Below, in pieces: positions 17,729 through 26,588 of a DNA stretch of 57,684 bases. How positions within the stretch are numbered: position 1 is the stretch's first letter; the number at the start of each line of letters is the position of its first letter. The position numbers and the translations under genes are program-made. The notes under the pieces are model-generated. The model saw only the letters and a program-made list of their open reading frames with translations, did no database searches and had not been told where the DNA came from. Location of the stretch: NCBI GenBank assembly GCA_902496335.1, contig CABVAO010000005.1, positions 1 to 57,684 on the forward strand, written 5' to 3'. Source of the stretch: an uncultured Collinsella sp. GTDB lineage: Bacteria > Actinomycetota > Coriobacteriia > Coriobacteriales > Coriobacteriaceae.

Positions 17729-17965
17729 CTAGTGGCTATGCGGGCAATTGGCGCAGCAGCCACTCGTGGCGTTGGTGCTGGAGCCGCCGCTTCGCTGGTC
17801 GGTGTTGTAGAAACCGCTGCCTTCGAACTTAATGCCGCTGGCCGAGAACGTCTTGGATGCCGGGGCGCCGCAGCTGGGGCATACGACCTCGGGCGTCTCG
17901 GACATGGGGTGCTCAACCTCAAACACGTTGCCGCAGCTCGTGCACTTGTAATCGTAGCGCGCCAT
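17729..17965 (-). CDS. FmdB-family zinc-ribbon protein
   Basis: Small 78-residue protein starting MARYDYKCTSCGNVFEVEHPM with a second pair CPSCG, the four-cysteine zinc ribbon of the FmdB/CxxC_CxxC_SSSS family. A Gly/Ser-rich linker leads to a Cys- and His-rich end (GCCANCPHSH). The family's first member was linked to regulation of amidase genes, but its general job is not known. It stands alone between rsmB and the amylase fusion gene. Confidence 0.88.
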   Translation of the reverse strand: MARYDYKCTSCGNVFEVEHPMSETPEVVCPSCGAPASKTFSASGIKFEGSGFYNTDQRSGGSSTNATSGCCANCPHSH

Positions 17966-17987
17966 AATACTTCCTTTTCAGCACAAA

Positions 17988-18009
17988 GCGGGCAGATCGC
18001 TCTGCCCGC
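17988..18009 (-). terminator. Terminator of the GH13-GH77 gene
   Basis: GCGGGCAGA and TCTGCCCGC form a perfect nine-pair stem with a four-base loop. TTTGTG follows on the minus strand. It lies 45 bases after the stop of the fusion gene. Confidence 0.65.
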
Positions 18010-18053
18010 AAAAATTCAAACAGCTGTAACTGTACCCTATATCGGGGGTTTTA

Positions 18054-21000
18054 TCACGCTTCGCCCCAGAATCTATGAGTGTTGCGCAGGAGCTTCGCAG
18101 TTTTCTCCTCGGCTGCCGCAACGTCGGCCTCGTCAGCCTGCCATGTCCAGTTGCCCGTGGCCACGCCCGGTACGTTCATTCGTGCATCGTCGCCAAGCCC
18201 CAGCACGTCCTGCAACGGCATCATCACGAGCGGCGCATCGCTTGCCAGGGCATTGCCCATGAGCTCGCCTGCCAATGCAATGCCGCTCGGCTCGTCGCCG
18301 CCCGCAAAGGAGCGCGTGCACCAGCCAGCAAGCGTCGAGGTGTCGTGCGTCGAGGTGTACAGGATCTTGCCCGGCGTGGGATGAATTCCGCAGCGAACGT
18401 CGTAGTTGCTAAACTCCAGTACGTCCATGCCGGGGAAGCCACAGGTCGAAGCCATCGCGCGAACACCAGGCGTCAAATAGCCCAGGTCCTCGGCAATAAA
18501 GTTGAGCGGACCCAGCTCGTCGTAGGCCGTCTGGAACAGGTCCTTGCCCGGGCCAGCCAGCCAGCGGCCGTCGGCACAGGCCTTGCCGGCAGGGATGCTA
18601 AAGTAGCTGTGGAAACCCAGGAAGTGGTCCAGGCGCACACGGTCGTAGAGCGCGAACGCACGACGCAGGCGGTCGAGCCACCAGCGATAGCCGTTCTTCT
18701 TCATGTGATCCCAGCGGAAGGTGGGGTTGCCCCAGGCCTGGCCCTCGGGCGCAAAGTTGTCGGGCGGCGCGCCCGAAATCTCAATCGCCTTGCCGGTGTC
18801 GGACAGCCAGAAGTTTTCGGGCTCGCTCCACGCGTCGGCCGAATCGTCCGAGACATACATCGGGATATCGCCGATGACCTCGATGCCCTTCTTGTGTGCA
18901 TAGTTCATAAGCTCGCACCAGGCAAGGTCAAAGCGATACTGCATGTACGCCTGCAGCTCGGCCTCGTCGTGGAATCGCTTGTCATCGATCAGGTACTCGT
19001 TGTAGCGCGCGACATCCGCCGGCCAATCGTGGCGCGACAGTCCCTCAAAGTGCTTCTTTACCGCCATGTAGACGCAGTACTTCTCGAGCCAGTCGGCGTT
19101 GCGATGTTTAAACGCCGTGTACAGCGGGTCGGCATCCTCGCCGCCGTGGGCCTTCCATGCAGCAAAGTCGGCGGCCAGCTCCTCGTGGCTCTCGGGCAGC
19201 AGGTCGATATTGCCTGCAAAGGCCGAGGGGCCGGCGTAGGGGGAGCGGAAGAAGTCCGTCGGGTTGACGGGCAGGACCTGCCAGTAGCGCATGCCCATGG
19301 CGGCCAGGTGGTCGATAAAACGACGCGTGGGCGCACCGATTGTGCCGGGCTTGCCGTCATCGGTCGGCACCGAGGTGATGTGGCACACGACGCCCGCGCC
19401 GTGATCGAGCGGCTCCTGCAGGCGCTTCTCGGCATGGTGATAGATGATCGAAGAGCCCAGCGGGTACAGGTCGAGCGTAACCGTGCCGTTATGGATTTCG
19501 CACTCATGGCCGCTGATCACATCGCTCGCGCATTCGCCGAGCGCCGGGATCGTCACGCAGTGCGAATTGCGCAGGCTGCGGTTTATGATAACCGTCGCGG
19601 CCTCGCCGTCTTTGCCCGTGCGGGTGTAGGCCAAGACGTCGTCGTTGAGCGCGAAGGCCTTGATCTCGCCGTCGACCATAAAGGGCAGCGCGCGGCGGAC
19701 GGCAGACGCGTTCTTAACAATAGCCAGCGTATCGAAGTCGTGGAGTTGGTCCTTGATCGGCAGTGTGCGGCGGTTGCCCGGATCGGTGAGGCCCTCCAGG
19801 CCGTACTCATCGCCATAATAGATCGAGGGCACACCCGGGAAGGTCATCTGCATGAGCGTCGCCAACCAAAAGCGGCTCTTGGCCAGGCCCATGGAATTCT
19901 CGTCCAGGCGCCACTTGCTGCGCTCGCTCTCGGGCAGCTGTGACTCGTCGGGACCACCGCCGAGCACCGAGATAATGCGCGGGCGGTCGTGACTCGAAAG
20001 CAGATTGAGCGCGCAGGACAGGGCCTCGCGTGGGTAGTTCTCGCGTAGGGTCTCGATATCCTCGGCAGCCTGATAGGCGTTCTTGTAGCCCATCAAAAAG
20101 CCGATGACCATGTCGCGGAAGGGGTAATCCATAGCGGAGTCCAGCTCGGAGCCCTGCAGGTAGCGGCGCAGATGGCCGTAGCTAATCTTATTGGAGGCGT
20201 CTTCCCAGACCTCGCCGAGCAGCAGCGCGTCGGGCTTCTCGGCGAGCACGGCCTTTTTGATCTCTGCCAGGAAGTCATCGGAAAGCTCGTCGGCCACATC
20301 GAGTCGCCAGCCGTGGGCACCGGCGCGCAGCCATTTGCGAATCACGCCGTCCTTGCCCAGGAGCCGCTCGCGTACCAGCTCGGAGCTCTCGTTGATGGCG
20401 GGCATGTTGCCCACGCCCCACCAGCAGTCATACGAACCGTCCTCATGGAAGTAAAACGCATCGCGCCACGGCGAGTCCTTGCTCTGCCATGCGCCCACGC
20501 CGGGGTAGTTGCCGTAGCGGTTGAAGTAGATTGAGTCTTCGCCCGTATGGTTGAAGACGCCATCCAGGATGATGGAAATGCCGAGTTTCTCGGCCGCCTC
20601 GCACAGCTCCGTAAAGTCCTGCTCGGTGCCCAGAATCGGGTCGATCTTGGTGTAGTCGGCCGTGTCGTAGCGGTGGTTGCTCGCGGCCTCAAAGATCGGG
20701 TTGAGGTAGATGGCCGTAAAGCCTAGCTCGGCAATGCGGGGCAGGTCATTTTGGATACCCTTGAGCGAGCCGCCGTAAAAATCCCAGGTCTTGATGGAGC
20801 CGTCTTCGGCACGCTCGTACTCGGGCGGTTCGTTCCAGTCCTCGACCATGCGGCGCTGGATTCCGTTGCGCGGTTTTTCAACTTCGGCAAGCGTGCGCTC
20901 GCGCCAGTTTTCGTCGCGGGCATAGCGATCGGGGAAGATCTGGTAGACCATGCCGCGCTCGTACCACTCGGGACGCACTTCGCGGTGCTTATAAGCGGTG

Positions 21001-21350
21001 ATCTGGAAGGACGGAACCTCGGCGTAGTCGTAGGTTACGCCCTCGCCGCCGGTGCGGCCCTGCGGTGCACCCAGGCGGACCTCGGGCTGGCCCTCGATGT
21101 TGCAGATAAAGCTGTACCAGATAAGACAGGGCTCGGTGCACTCAAGCTCTACGGTAAATATGCCGTCGCCCTCGTGCGTCATGGGATACAGAGACTCACC
21201 GATTTCATCGACCCAGGTACGCAGTGTAAGCGTTGCCTGGTTGGGGTCGGCATCCTCCAAAATCACCGATAGCGAAACGGAAGTTCCAGTGGTCACAGCG
21301 CCAAACGGAGTACGAAACTGCGGCAGACGGCTGTTGTGAATCAATCTCAT
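18054..21350 (-). CDS. Fused GH13 alpha-glycosidase and 4-alpha-glucanotransferase
   Basis: A 1,098-residue two-enzyme protein for breakdown of maltodextrin or glycogen. Residues 1 to about 640 form a GH13 enzyme of the neopullulanase/maltogenic amylase kind: a beta-sandwich N-domain, then GWRLDVADEL (nucleophile Asp), LLGEVWEDA (acid Glu) and LLSSHDRPR (third acidic residue). From about residue 645 a GH77 MalQ-type enzyme begins (GAGVVCHITSVP), with YWQVLPVNPT, RLDHFLGFHSY, FIAEDLGYLT and STHDTSTLAGW. GH77 enzymes are normally separate proteins of 500 residues or more; this domain is about 450. No signal peptide is seen, so it acts in the cytosol. It follows glgA but is separated by a terminator and has its own upstream motif pair. 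Confidence 0.9.
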   Translation of the reverse strand: MRLIHNSRLPQFRTPFGAVTTGTSVSLSVILEDADPNQATLTLRTWVDEIGESLYPMTHEGDGIFTVELECTEPCLIWYSFICNIEGQPEVRLGAPQGRTGGEGVTYDYAEVPSFQITAYKHREVRPEWYERGMVYQIFPDRYARDENWRERTLAEVEKPRNGIQRRMVEDWNEPPEYERAEDGSIKTWDFYGGSLKGIQNDLPRIAELGFTAIYLNPIFEAASNHRYDTADYTKIDPILGTEQDFTELCEAAEKLGISIILDGVFNHTGEDSIYFNRYGNYPGVGAWQSKDSPWRDAFYFHEDGSYDCWWGVGNMPAINESSELVRERLLGKDGVIRKWLRAGAHGWRLDVADELSDDFLAEIKKAVLAEKPDALLLGEVWEDASNKISYGHLRRYLQGSELDSAMDYPFRDMVIGFLMGYKNAYQAAEDIETLRENYPREALSCALNLLSSHDRPRIISVLGGGPDESQLPESERSKWRLDENSMGLAKSRFWLATLMQMTFPGVPSIYYGDEYGLEGLTDPGNRRTLPIKDQLHDFDTLAIVKNASAVRRALPFMVDGEIKAFALNDDVLAYTRTGKDGEAATVIINRSLRNSHCVTIPALGECASDVISGHECEIHNGTVTLDLYPLGSSIIYHHAEKRLQEPLDHGAGVVCHITSVPTDDGKPGTIGAPTRRFIDHLAAMGMRYWQVLPVNPTDFFRSPYAGPSAFAGNIDLLPESHEELAADFAAWKAHGGEDADPLYTAFKHRNADWLEKYCVYMAVKKHFEGLSRHDWPADVARYNEYLIDDKRFHDEAELQAYMQYRFDLAWCELMNYAHKKGIEVIGDIPMYVSDDSADAWSEPENFWLSDTGKAIEISGAPPDNFAPEGQAWGNPTFRWDHMKKNGYRWWLDRLRRAFALYDRVRLDHFLGFHSYFSIPAGKACADGRWLAGPGKDLFQTAYDELGPLNFIAEDLGYLTPGVRAMASTCGFPGMDVLEFSNYDVRCGIHPTPGKILYTSTHDTSTLAGWCTRSFAGGDEPSGIALAGELMGNALASDAPLVMMPLQDVLGLGDDARMNVPGVATGNWTWQADEADVAAAEEKTAKLLRNTHRFWGEA

Positions 21351-21449
21351 AATACGGTCCAGTTCAATAGAATCACGGCCTGCGGGCCATGGGCTTTACG
21401 CACAGGATATAAGTATATCTGTTGTACACAGGCTGTATAAACAACATCC

Positions 21450-21491
21450 GTTTACCATCGGCGAACGGTTGTCCTAGAAAATCGTTTTACC
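21450..21491 (-). promoter_or_regulatory. Possible operator pair (GTTTACC and GTTTTACC)
   Basis: GTTTACC at 21450-21456 and GTTTTACC at 21484-21491 lie 100-140 bases upstream of the GH13-GH77 gene start. The same octamer, in inverted pairs, is found before glgB at 31578-31663. A shared repressor or activator of glucan genes (for example LacI type) is inferred, not shown. Confidence 0.4.
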
Positions 21492-21557
21492 ATCCAAATT
21501 TTCGCGGTATTCGAAAACGCCCAGACGGATACTATTTGTAGTCAAACAAAAGTACTT

Positions 21558-21689
21558 CGGTTTACTACGACGATTTGAATGATCTCAACCACGGTCAATT
21601 TGGTGATATTAAAACCGCAGGTAGAAGCGTTGCCAATTTCATAGAATACTCTCCGTGGTCGGCCAGAGCTATTTTGTCGTAGTAAACCG
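21558..21689. repeat. Inverted repeat with CGGTTTACTACGAC arms
   Basis: Perfect 14-bp arms (CGGTTTACTACGAC and its complement) enclose 104 bases with no reading frame of note. Both halves of the interior contain ACCACGG. The layout suggests a small non-autonomous mobile element or a structured RNA. Confidence 0.45.
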
Positions 21690-21713
21690 GCCCTCTTTTT
21701 AATACAGAAGTTC

Positions 21714-21757
21714 AACGCAAAAGAGGGCGCCTAGTTGGGGCGCCCTCTTTTGCGTTG
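21714..21757 (-). terminator. Terminator of the glg operon
   Basis: CAACGCAAAAGAGGGCGCC pairs perfectly with its complement over 19 bases with a six-base loop, about 25 bases after the glgA stop. The A/T-rich outer part of the stem gives a T-containing tract. Confidence 0.8.
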
Positions 21758-21781
21758 AGGATTAAGTTTTAATCGTCCGGA

Positions 21782-24109
21782 TTAGTGGCGCTTGCGGGTA
21801 GCCATTGCCTTGCGGACGGAGGTCTTCTTGGTCGGAGCCTTTTCCTCGGTCGGAGTGGCGGGGGAGATCGGGGCCTCCTTGGCGGGCTCGGCCTTTGCCT
21901 TAGCCTTGGAAGCGGTCTTGACCTCGGCGACCTTCGGCGTCAGCTCGGCCTTTACTGCGGGCTTGTCCTCGTCCTTATCCTCTGCCTTGGGAGCTGCAGC
22001 CTTGGTCGTGGCCTTCTTGGCCGTCGTCGTAGAGCGCTTGCGCGTGGTGGTCTTGGCGGCCGGCTTGGCCTCGACAGCTGCCTTGGCTTTGGGCTCGGAG
22101 GGCGCCTCCTCGGCCTTTACCGCGGGCTTTGCAGCAGCCTTCGGGGTCGTCTTCGCGGCGGCCTTCGTCGTAGCAGCCTTGGTCGTCGTCGACTTCGTAG
22201 CCGTGGCCTTCTTGGCGGTCGTGGTCTTGGTCGCGGCCGTCTTCTTGGCAGCGGTCTTGGCCGGAGCCTTTGCCGCAGGCTTAGCCTCGGCGGTGGCAGT
22301 CTCTGCCTTTACCTCGGGAGCGGCCTCGGCCTCGGCGGTTTTCTTGGAAGCGGCAGTCGTGCGCTTTCGCGTGGTCGATGCCTTGGTAGTAGTTGCCTTG
22401 GCAGCGGTGGTCTTGCTGGCAGCGGCCTTCGTGGTCGTGGCCTTCTTAGCCGTCGTCTTGCGGGCCGTCGTCTTCTTGGCTGCAGGCTTCGCGGCGGGCT
22501 TAACTTCGGCCTTGGCCGCCGGCATCTCCTCGGCCTTGGGCTCCTCAGCGGCAGCGGGCTTCTTGCCGGGCGCCACAGTCTCGGCCTCAGCGGCAGCGGG
22601 CTCATCGACAACCGCAGCAGCCTCCACAGCCGCCGGGCGCTCAATCTCCGGGTGCATAAAGAAATACAGGTCCAGATACTTGTCGGCCGAGCGCGTCCAG
22701 CTAAAGTCCTGGCTCATGGCCTGCGTGACCAGCTGGTTCCAGGCGTCGCGGTTATCCCAGAACAGGCGCGCCGCGCGGAAGACCGCGTCGCCCATCTCGT
22801 CGCCGTTAAAGTTGGTAAACGAAAAGCCCGTTCCCTCGCCGGTAAACTCGTTATACGGGATCACGGTATCCTTCAGGCCACCGGTCTCGCGTACGATAGG
22901 CAGGGTGCCGTAGCGCATGGCGATGATCTGCGACAGGCCGCAAGGCTCAAACTTCGAAGGCATCAGGAACATATCGGCGGCGGCATACATACGCTGCGAC
23001 AGCGCCGGGTCAAACTCGATGCGCGCTGCCATGGTGCCGGGGTACTTGTCCTGGAAGTAGCGCAGGCCGTCCTCGTAGTCGCGGTCGCCGGTGCCCAGTA
23101 CGGCCACCTGAACGCCGCCGGACAGGATGCGGTCGAGCGCGTACATGACCAGGTCCATGCCCTTCTGGCGCGTCAGGCGCGTGACCATCACCATAAGCGG
23201 GCGGTCGTCGCGAACCTCGAGTCCCAGCTCTTCCTGCAGCTTGGCCTTGCACACGGCCTTGCCGGAACGGTCCTCCACGGTGTAGTTGGCGGCAATGCGC
23301 TTATCGGTCGCCGGGTCAAAGCCCGCCACATCAATGCCGTTGAGGATGCCCTGCAGCGCGTAGGAACGCTCGCGCAGCACACCGTCCAGACCCTCGCCAA
23401 ACTCGGGCGTCTGGATCTCGTTGGCATAGGTGGGGCTCACCGTGGTGATGGCATCGGCATAGTGCAGCGCGCCCAGCATGTAGTTGATGCTGCAGGCGTC
23501 GCAGCGCAACTGCGAGGCGGCCGCCGGAATGTGCGCCACGCCCAGGATGTCCTCCATCACGGTATCGCTAAACTGGCCCTGGAACGCCACGTTGTGGATC
23601 GAGAAGACGGTCTTGACGCGGTCATACAGCGGCAGGCCCTGGTAGAACTCGCGCAAAAACACGGGCGCCAGTGCCGTTTGCCAGTCGTTGCAGTGCAGGA
23701 TGTCGCACTCAAAGCCGGCCGGCAGGTGCTGCAGGCTCTCGGTGATGGCCTTGGAGAAGAACGCAAAACGCTCTCCGTCGTCAAAAAAGCCGTACGGATA
23801 GTTGCGCGCAAAGTAGCGCTCGTTGTCGATGAACATATAGGTGACGCCGTCGTGCTCGAGCTTCTCAAGTCCGCAGTACTCATTGCGCCAGCCCAGGCTC
23901 ACGTAAAAGTCGGAGAAGTGCTCCATCTGCGCCTTGTACTCGTCCTTGATGGTGGCGTACTTGGGCACCATCACGATGACTTCGGCGCCGGCGCGCACAA
24001 GCGCCGCAGGCAGCGAGCCCGCCACGTCGCCCAGGCCACCGGTCTTCACAAACGGCGCGCACTCGGCCGAGGCAAACACGATCTGCATCTTTTTGCTGGA
24101 ATCAGCCAT
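21782..24109 (-). CDS. glgA: Glycogen synthase with long Lys/Ala/Thr tail
   Basis: ADP-glucose-dependent GT5 glycogen synthase. The start is the ATG at 24109 with GGGAGA before it. The first roughly 486 residues form a normal GlgA, with KTGGLGDVAGSLP near the N-terminus and KFEPCGLSQIIAMRYGT plus RETGGLKDTV in the C-domain. About 289 further residues are a low-complexity tail of AAKKTTA, KATTTKA and TRKR-type repeats. It resembles histone H1 or AlgP tails and ends in RKAMATRKRH. The tail is in frame and free of stops, so it is part of the protein. GlgB in the same operon has a shorter tail of the same kind. It is the last gene of the glg operon; a hairpin precedes it at 24133-24168. Confidence 0.93.
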   Translation of the reverse strand: MADSSKKMQIVFASAECAPFVKTGGLGDVAGSLPAALVRAGAEVIVMVPKYATIKDEYKAQMEHFSDFYVSLGWRNEYCGLEKLEHDGVTYMFIDNERYFARNYPYGFFDDGERFAFFSKAITESLQHLPAGFECDILHCNDWQTALAPVFLREFYQGLPLYDRVKTVFSIHNVAFQGQFSDTVMEDILGVAHIPAAASQLRCDACSINYMLGALHYADAITTVSPTYANEIQTPEFGEGLDGVLRERSYALQGILNGIDVAGFDPATDKRIAANYTVEDRSGKAVCKAKLQEELGLEVRDDRPLMVMVTRLTRQKGMDLVMYALDRILSGGVQVAVLGTGDRDYEDGLRYFQDKYPGTMAARIEFDPALSQRMYAAADMFLMPSKFEPCGLSQIIAMRYGTLPIVRETGGLKDTVIPYNEFTGEGTGFSFTNFNGDEMGDAVFRAARLFWDNRDAWNQLVTQAMSQDFSWTRSADKYLDLYFFMHPEIERPAAVEAAAVVDEPAAAEAETVAPGKKPAAAEEPKAEEMPAAKAEVKPAAKPAAKKTTARKTTAKKATTTKAAASKTTAAKATTTKASTTRKRTTAASKKTAEAEAAPEVKAETATAEAKPAAKAPAKTAAKKTAATKTTTAKKATATKSTTTKAATTKAAAKTTPKAAAKPAVKAEEAPSEPKAKAAVEAKPAAKTTTRKRSTTTAKKATTKAAAPKAEDKDEDKPAVKAELTPKVAEVKTASKAKAKAEPAKEAPISPATPTEEKAPTKKTSVRKAMATRKRH

Positions 24110-24132
24110 ATTGTCTCCCATGTTGTTATTCG

Positions 24133-24168
24133 AGAATAGCCGCCAGGCGCGAACCGGGCGGCTATTCT
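24133..24168 (-). other. Stem-loop between glgD and glgA
   Basis: AGAATAGCCGCC pairs perfectly with GGCGGCTATTCT around a 12-base loop. No T run follows, so an RNA-processing or mRNA-stability element within the operon is more likely than a terminator. Confidence 0.5.
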
Positions 24169-24199
24169 ACATGTTAAGAGCGATGTTGTGGTGCCAACG

Positions 24200-25327
24200 T
24201 TAACGCACGATGGTGGTATCGGAAGTTAACGGAGCCTTGCCCAGCACCAGGATGTTCTCGGGCGTGCCGCGAAGCTCGGTGTTAGTGGGAACCACGTTGT
24301 TCTTGTCCAGGATGGCGTTCTCAACGCGGGCGCCACTCTTAATGATGCAGCTCTGGTTGATGATCGAGTTGGTCACCGAGGCGCCTTCCTCGACCACAAC
24401 GCCGCGCGACAGGATCGAGTTGCGCACGGTGCCCTTTATGATGCAGCCGGCCGAGATGATCGAGTTGCACGCGTGGCTACCGGTCGCATAGCGCGAAGGC
24501 GGCACGTCATGAGCCTTGGTCAGGATCGGGCGCTCGGGGTCAAAGAGCTGGTCGGCCACGGTCTGGTCGAGCAGGTCCATGCTGCGGCGATACAGCGACT
24601 TCTCGCTGAACACGCCCACGACCTCGCCCTTGTACTCGTAGCTGCACACGTCGATGTTGCCAAAATCGCCCTGGAGTGCTTCGAGCAGGTCCAGATAGTC
24701 GGCGGCCTGGTAGTGGTCGATGATCTCGAGTAGCGTCTCGCGGTTGACGATGCAGCAGTCCATAGAGGCGTTGTCGCCGTACACGACGCCGGCGCTCACG
24801 CCCGTCAGGCGGCCGTTCTCGTTAATCTGCAGCTTGGTCTCGTCATCGACGTTGTGCGTGGCCTTGCAGTACACCACGGTCATCTGGGCACCGGAGTTCT
24901 CGTGCGCGTCGATGATGGTGTTGAGGTCCATATTGAAGATGATGTTGGTGCCCATCATCACAACATAGGGCTTGTCCGAGCGCTGGAACAGTGTCTTGTT
25001 GGAGATGATGTCGCGCAGCAGGAAGCGCATGCCGCCCTTGGTGGTGCCATACGCGTTGCCGGGCACCATGAACAGGCCGCCCTTCTTGCGGTCCAGGCCC
25101 CAGTCCTTGCCCGAGCCCACGTGGTCGATCAGCGAGCGGTAGTTACCCGGCATGACGACGCCGACGGTCTTAATGCCGGCATTCATCATGTTGGACAGCG
25201 GGAAGTCGATCAGGCGGTAGCGGCCCAAAAACGGAACGGACGCGATGGGGCGATCCTTGAGCAGCACGCTGCCGTAGGTCGAAGAGTAGTTAGCGGTGAT
25301 ATAACCGATGGCCTTGCGATTGATCAT
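24200..25327 (-). CDS. glgD: GlgD subunit of glucose-1-phosphate adenylyltransferase
   Basis: Companion subunit to GlgC in ADP-glucose synthesis. The 375-residue protein starts MINRKAIGYITANYSSTYGS at 25327, with GGGGGA upstream; the frame extends further but without a ribosome site. The nucleotidyltransferase domain (PFLGRYRLIDFPLSNMMNAGI) lacks the catalytic GGxGxRLxPLT loop present in GlgC. A left-handed beta-helix follows. This is the pattern of GlgD in Bacillus, where it stimulates GlgC. Only four bases separate it from the glgC stop. Confidence 0.92.
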   Translation of the reverse strand: MINRKAIGYITANYSSTYGSVLLKDRPIASVPFLGRYRLIDFPLSNMMNAGIKTVGVVMPGNYRSLIDHVGSGKDWGLDRKKGGLFMVPGNAYGTTKGGMRFLLRDIISNKTLFQRSDKPYVVMMGTNIIFNMDLNTIIDAHENSGAQMTVVYCKATHNVDDETKLQINENGRLTGVSAGVVYGDNASMDCCIVNRETLLEIIDHYQAADYLDLLEALQGDFGNIDVCSYEYKGEVVGVFSEKSLYRRSMDLLDQTVADQLFDPERPILTKAHDVPPSRYATGSHACNSIISAGCIIKGTVRNSILSRGVVVEEGASVTNSIINQSCIIKSGARVENAILDKNNVVPTNTELRGTPENILVLGKAPLTSDTTIVR

Positions 25328-25331
25328 CGGA

Positions 25332-26480
25332 TCATTCCCCCTTCCCGATAACGACGTCATTTCCAACGACGGCCGTATCCTTGGTGGTATCGACAGAGCC
25401 GAGCTTCACGCCCTCTTCGACCGTGGAGTTCTCGCCCAAAATAGCGCGGCAGATGTGCGCTCCGCTCTTAACGTGCGCACCCGGCAGCAGCACGGAGTCC
25501 TCGACCACGGCGCGCTCCTCGATGATGACATCGGTCGAAAGGATCGAGTGGCGAGCGGTACCGTAGATCTTGCAGCCGTTGGAGACCAGGCAGTCGTCCA
25601 GGCGACCATCCGGGCCAATGTAGTGCGGCGGACGCGTGGTGATGTTGGACATGATGGGGAAGTGCTTGTCGAACAGATCGAACTCGGGGTTGTTGCCCAG
25701 CAGGTCCATCGAGGTCTCGTGGAAGCTGGCGATGGTGCCGACGTCCTTCCAAAAGCCGTGGAACTCGTAGCTGTACAGGCGCTTGTTCTCGCCGAGCAGC
25801 TTGGGGATGATGTCCTTGCCAAAGTCGTGGCTCGAGCGCTGGTCCAGAGCGTCCTCCTCGAGCGCCTCGATCAGCACGTCGGCCGAGAAAATGTAGATGC
25901 CCATGGAGGCGAGGTTCGAATCGGGCTTATCGGGCTTCTCGGTGAACTTGGTGATGCGGCCGTCCTCGGGGTCGGTGGTCAGGATGCCAAAGCGGCTGGC
26001 CTCTTCCCACGGCACGGGCATAACGCTCACCGTGAGGTCGGCGTTGTTCTCAATGTGCGTCTTGAGCATCTTGCGGTAATCCATGCGATACAGGTGATCG
26101 CCCGAAAGAATCAGGACGTACTTGGGGTCGTTGGCCTTGATGTAGTCGAGGTTCTGCGTAATGGCGTCGGCCGTGCCCGCATACCAGGCGCCACCGGTCT
26201 GCGTCTCGTACGGCGGCAGGATCGAGACGCCGCCGTCGCGGCTGTCCAGATCCCAGGCCTCGCCGGAGCCCACATAGGCATGCAGCAGGTAGGGGCGATA
26301 CTGCGTCAGAACGCCCACCGTGTCGATGCCCGAGTTGGAGCAGTTGGAGAGCGAAAAGTCGATAATGCGGAACTTGCCACCAAAGCTAACCGCCGGCTTA
26401 GCGATCTTTTGGGTGAGTGCCCCCAATCGGCTGCCCTGTCCTCCTGCGAGGAGCATCGCGATGCATTCTTTCTTACTCAT
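25332..26480 (-). CDS. glgC: Glucose-1-phosphate adenylyltransferase
   Basis: Makes ADP-glucose from glucose-1-phosphate and ATP, the committed step of glycogen synthesis. The 382-residue protein has the catalytic MLLAGGQGSRLGALT loop, KPAVSFGGKFRIIDFSLSNC, and the ILSGDHLYRMDY metal-site block. A C-terminal beta-helix follows (hexapeptide-like repeats such as SAHICRAILGENSTV). Start at 26480 with a GAAGGAGAA ribosome site. It lies directly before glgD, and the two probably form a mixed tetramer. Confidence 0.95.
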   Translation of the reverse strand: MSKKECIAMLLAGGQGSRLGALTQKIAKPAVSFGGKFRIIDFSLSNCSNSGIDTVGVLTQYRPYLLHAYVGSGEAWDLDSRDGGVSILPPYETQTGGAWYAGTADAITQNLDYIKANDPKYVLILSGDHLYRMDYRKMLKTHIENNADLTVSVMPVPWEEASRFGILTTDPEDGRITKFTEKPDKPDSNLASMGIYIFSADVLIEALEEDALDQRSSHDFGKDIIPKLLGENKRLYSYEFHGFWKDVGTIASFHETSMDLLGNNPEFDLFDKHFPIMSNITTRPPHYIGPDGRLDDCLVSNGCKIYGTARHSILSTDVIIEERAVVEDSVLLPGAHVKSGAHICRAILGENSTVEEGVKLGSVDTTKDTAVVGNDVVIGKGE

Positions 26481-26520
26481 CGATTTCTCCTTCTGTCATC
26501 GATGTTCCTAAACCCATTAG

Positions 26521-26551
26521 CGACGGGCGCGGCGCAACGTCACGCCCGTCG
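26521..26551 (-). other. Stem-loop between glgP and glgC
   Basis: CGACGGGCG and CGCCCGTCG are perfect nine-base arms with a 13-base loop in the roughly 110-base gap. No T tract follows. It may attenuate or stabilise the operon mRNA. Confidence 0.45.
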
Positions 26552-26588
26552 AATAATGCCGTGCTGGCATAGGGGAGTTCGCGCGCCT

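Larger units (their letters stand above)
21351..21781. other. Gene-free gap between the GH13-GH77 gene and glgA
   Basis: About 430 bases without a gene. It holds two GTTTTACC-like sites, a 14-bp inverted repeat spanning 132 bases, and the glgA terminator, each listed separately. Its base composition is more A/T-rich than the flanking genes. Confidence 0.8.

Noticed and set aside
21785..24139. 784-codon plus-strand frame opposite glgA
   Set aside because: The Leu/Gly/Arg repeats mirror the Lys/Ala tail codons of GlgA on the other strand. No independent evidence supports it.
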